Made by a program: the position numbers and the translations under genes
Shown: one piece after another, positions 11,093 through 11,505 of the stretch
Position numbering within the stretch: position 1 is the first letter of the stretch
Layout of the letters: the number at the start of each line of letters is the position of its first letter
Source of the DNA: an uncultured Clostridia bacterium
Lineage (GTDB): Bacteria > Bacillota_A > Clostridia > Christensenellales > Aristaeellaceae
NCBI GenBank assembly: GCA_934645275.1
Contig: CAKUDW010000041.1
Location: forward strand, 1 to 11,505
Length of the DNA: 11,505 nt
Direction: 5' to 3'
Notes under the pieces: generated by a model
The model's input: only the letters and a program-made list of their open reading frames with translations
Database searches by the model: none
Told to the model about the DNA's origin: nothing

Positions 11093-11505
11093 CAGTTCTG
11101 ATCCTCCAGTGCGTAGCATATCTGTACCTGCACCGAAACGCTCACCTTCGACGGGTGCACAGAAGTGCCCATGCCCGCATCGGCCGCCTCTTTGGCCGCG
11201 AAGCCTTCAGTGTTGTAGTAAGAATCGCTGCTGTTTTCTTCAATGGTCACAATATCGCCCAGCTTCATTCCGGAAGCCTCGGCCAGTACGTTCGCCTTCT
11301 TTTCGGCATCTGCCACAGCCAGGCGCAGCGCCTCATCGCGTGCCGCGCTGTTGTCCTTCAGCGCGAAGGTGATGGAATCAAAGCTGTTCGCCCCCGCGGC
11401 AAATGCAATGTCGATGTAGCTGCCAACAGCTTCGACGTCGTCGATTCTGAGCTTCAGGCCGCTGTTGACACTGTAACCAATGATTTCATTGGTTTCGCCG
11501 GAGTA
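11092..11505 (-). CDS. SIMPL domain (DUF541) protein, C-terminal part
   Basis: The last 137 residues of a gene that enters from the right edge. The visible part reads GYSVNS, then LRIDDVEAVGSYIDIAFAAG, FDSITFALKD, EALRLAVADAEKKANVLAEA, SGMKLGDIVTIEE and a closing VSVSVQVQICYAL. This order matches the C-terminal half of SIMPL/DUF541 proteins, which are mostly secreted or periplasmic-type proteins of unclear function; the best-known E. coli member is YggE, linked to oxidative stress. Any signal peptide would be outside the window. The stop TGA shares its last base with the DUF896 ATG, so the two genes are translationally linked. Confidence 0.9.
   Translation of the reverse strand, partial: YSGETNEIIGYSVNSGLKLRIDDVEAVGSYIDIAFAAGANSFDSITFALKDNSAARDEALRLAVADAEKKANVLAEASGMKLGDIVTIEENSSDSYYNTEGFAAKEAADAGMGTSVHPSKVSVSVQVQICYALEDQN

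Noticed and set aside
11093..11119. Earlier start for the DUF896 protein at 11119
   Set aside because: The extra nine residues lie inside the SIMPL gene, and GGAGGA sits correctly for ATG 11092, where the family usually starts.

Overview
The window comes from the chromosome of an endospore-forming member of the Bacillota, most likely a Clostridia lineage of moderately high GC. The evidence is a complete spoIIIAA-AH operon, the lon-engB pair, DUF1292 and DUF896 proteins, strong GGAGG ribosome binding sites and sigma-A promoters with perfect TATAAT boxes. The exact genus cannot be read from the sequence. The content is mostly core chromosome. I see no phage, insertion sequence, CRISPR array, tRNA or rRNA.

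Layout. (1) 1-4316, minus strand: spoIIIAA, AB, AC, AD, AE, AF, AG and AH in the canonical order, tightly packed or overlapping, followed by the start of an Asp23/Gls24 gene that has its own vegetative promoter. The SpoIIIA proteins form the mother-cell half of the SpoIIIA-SpoIIQ channel, which supports the forespore after engulfment. A possible sigma-E promoter precedes spoIIIAA. (2) 4331-6529, plus strand: a divergent, single-gene unit for a glycogen branching enzyme whose motifs are of the eukaryotic (GH13_8) rather than the usual bacterial GlgB type. (3) 6602-7100, plus strand: a stand-alone GNAT acetyltransferase with a clean sigma-A promoter. It converges on the next operon across a strong bidirectional terminator. 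(4) 7153-10179, minus strand: lon and engB (ysxC), overlapping by ATGA, expressed from one sigma-A promoter. (5) 10357-11505, minus strand: a SIMPL-domain (DUF541) protein, a DUF896 protein and a DUF1292 protein; a terminator and a promoter share the same bases between the last two.

Most notable: the channel-forming parts of the SpoIIIA complex are reduced. SpoIIIAF is only a two-helix membrane hairpin of about 61 residues, without the soluble ring-building domain known from Bacillus. SpoIIIAG is 107 residues, with a complete ring-building motif but no room for the large beta-ring insertion. Other points of interest are a Cys4 insertion in the DUF1292 protein, the GH13_8-type branching enzyme, the terminator/promoter overlap, and the missing conventional start codon for a full SpoIIIAE signal peptide. 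No wholly new multi-gene system is visible.
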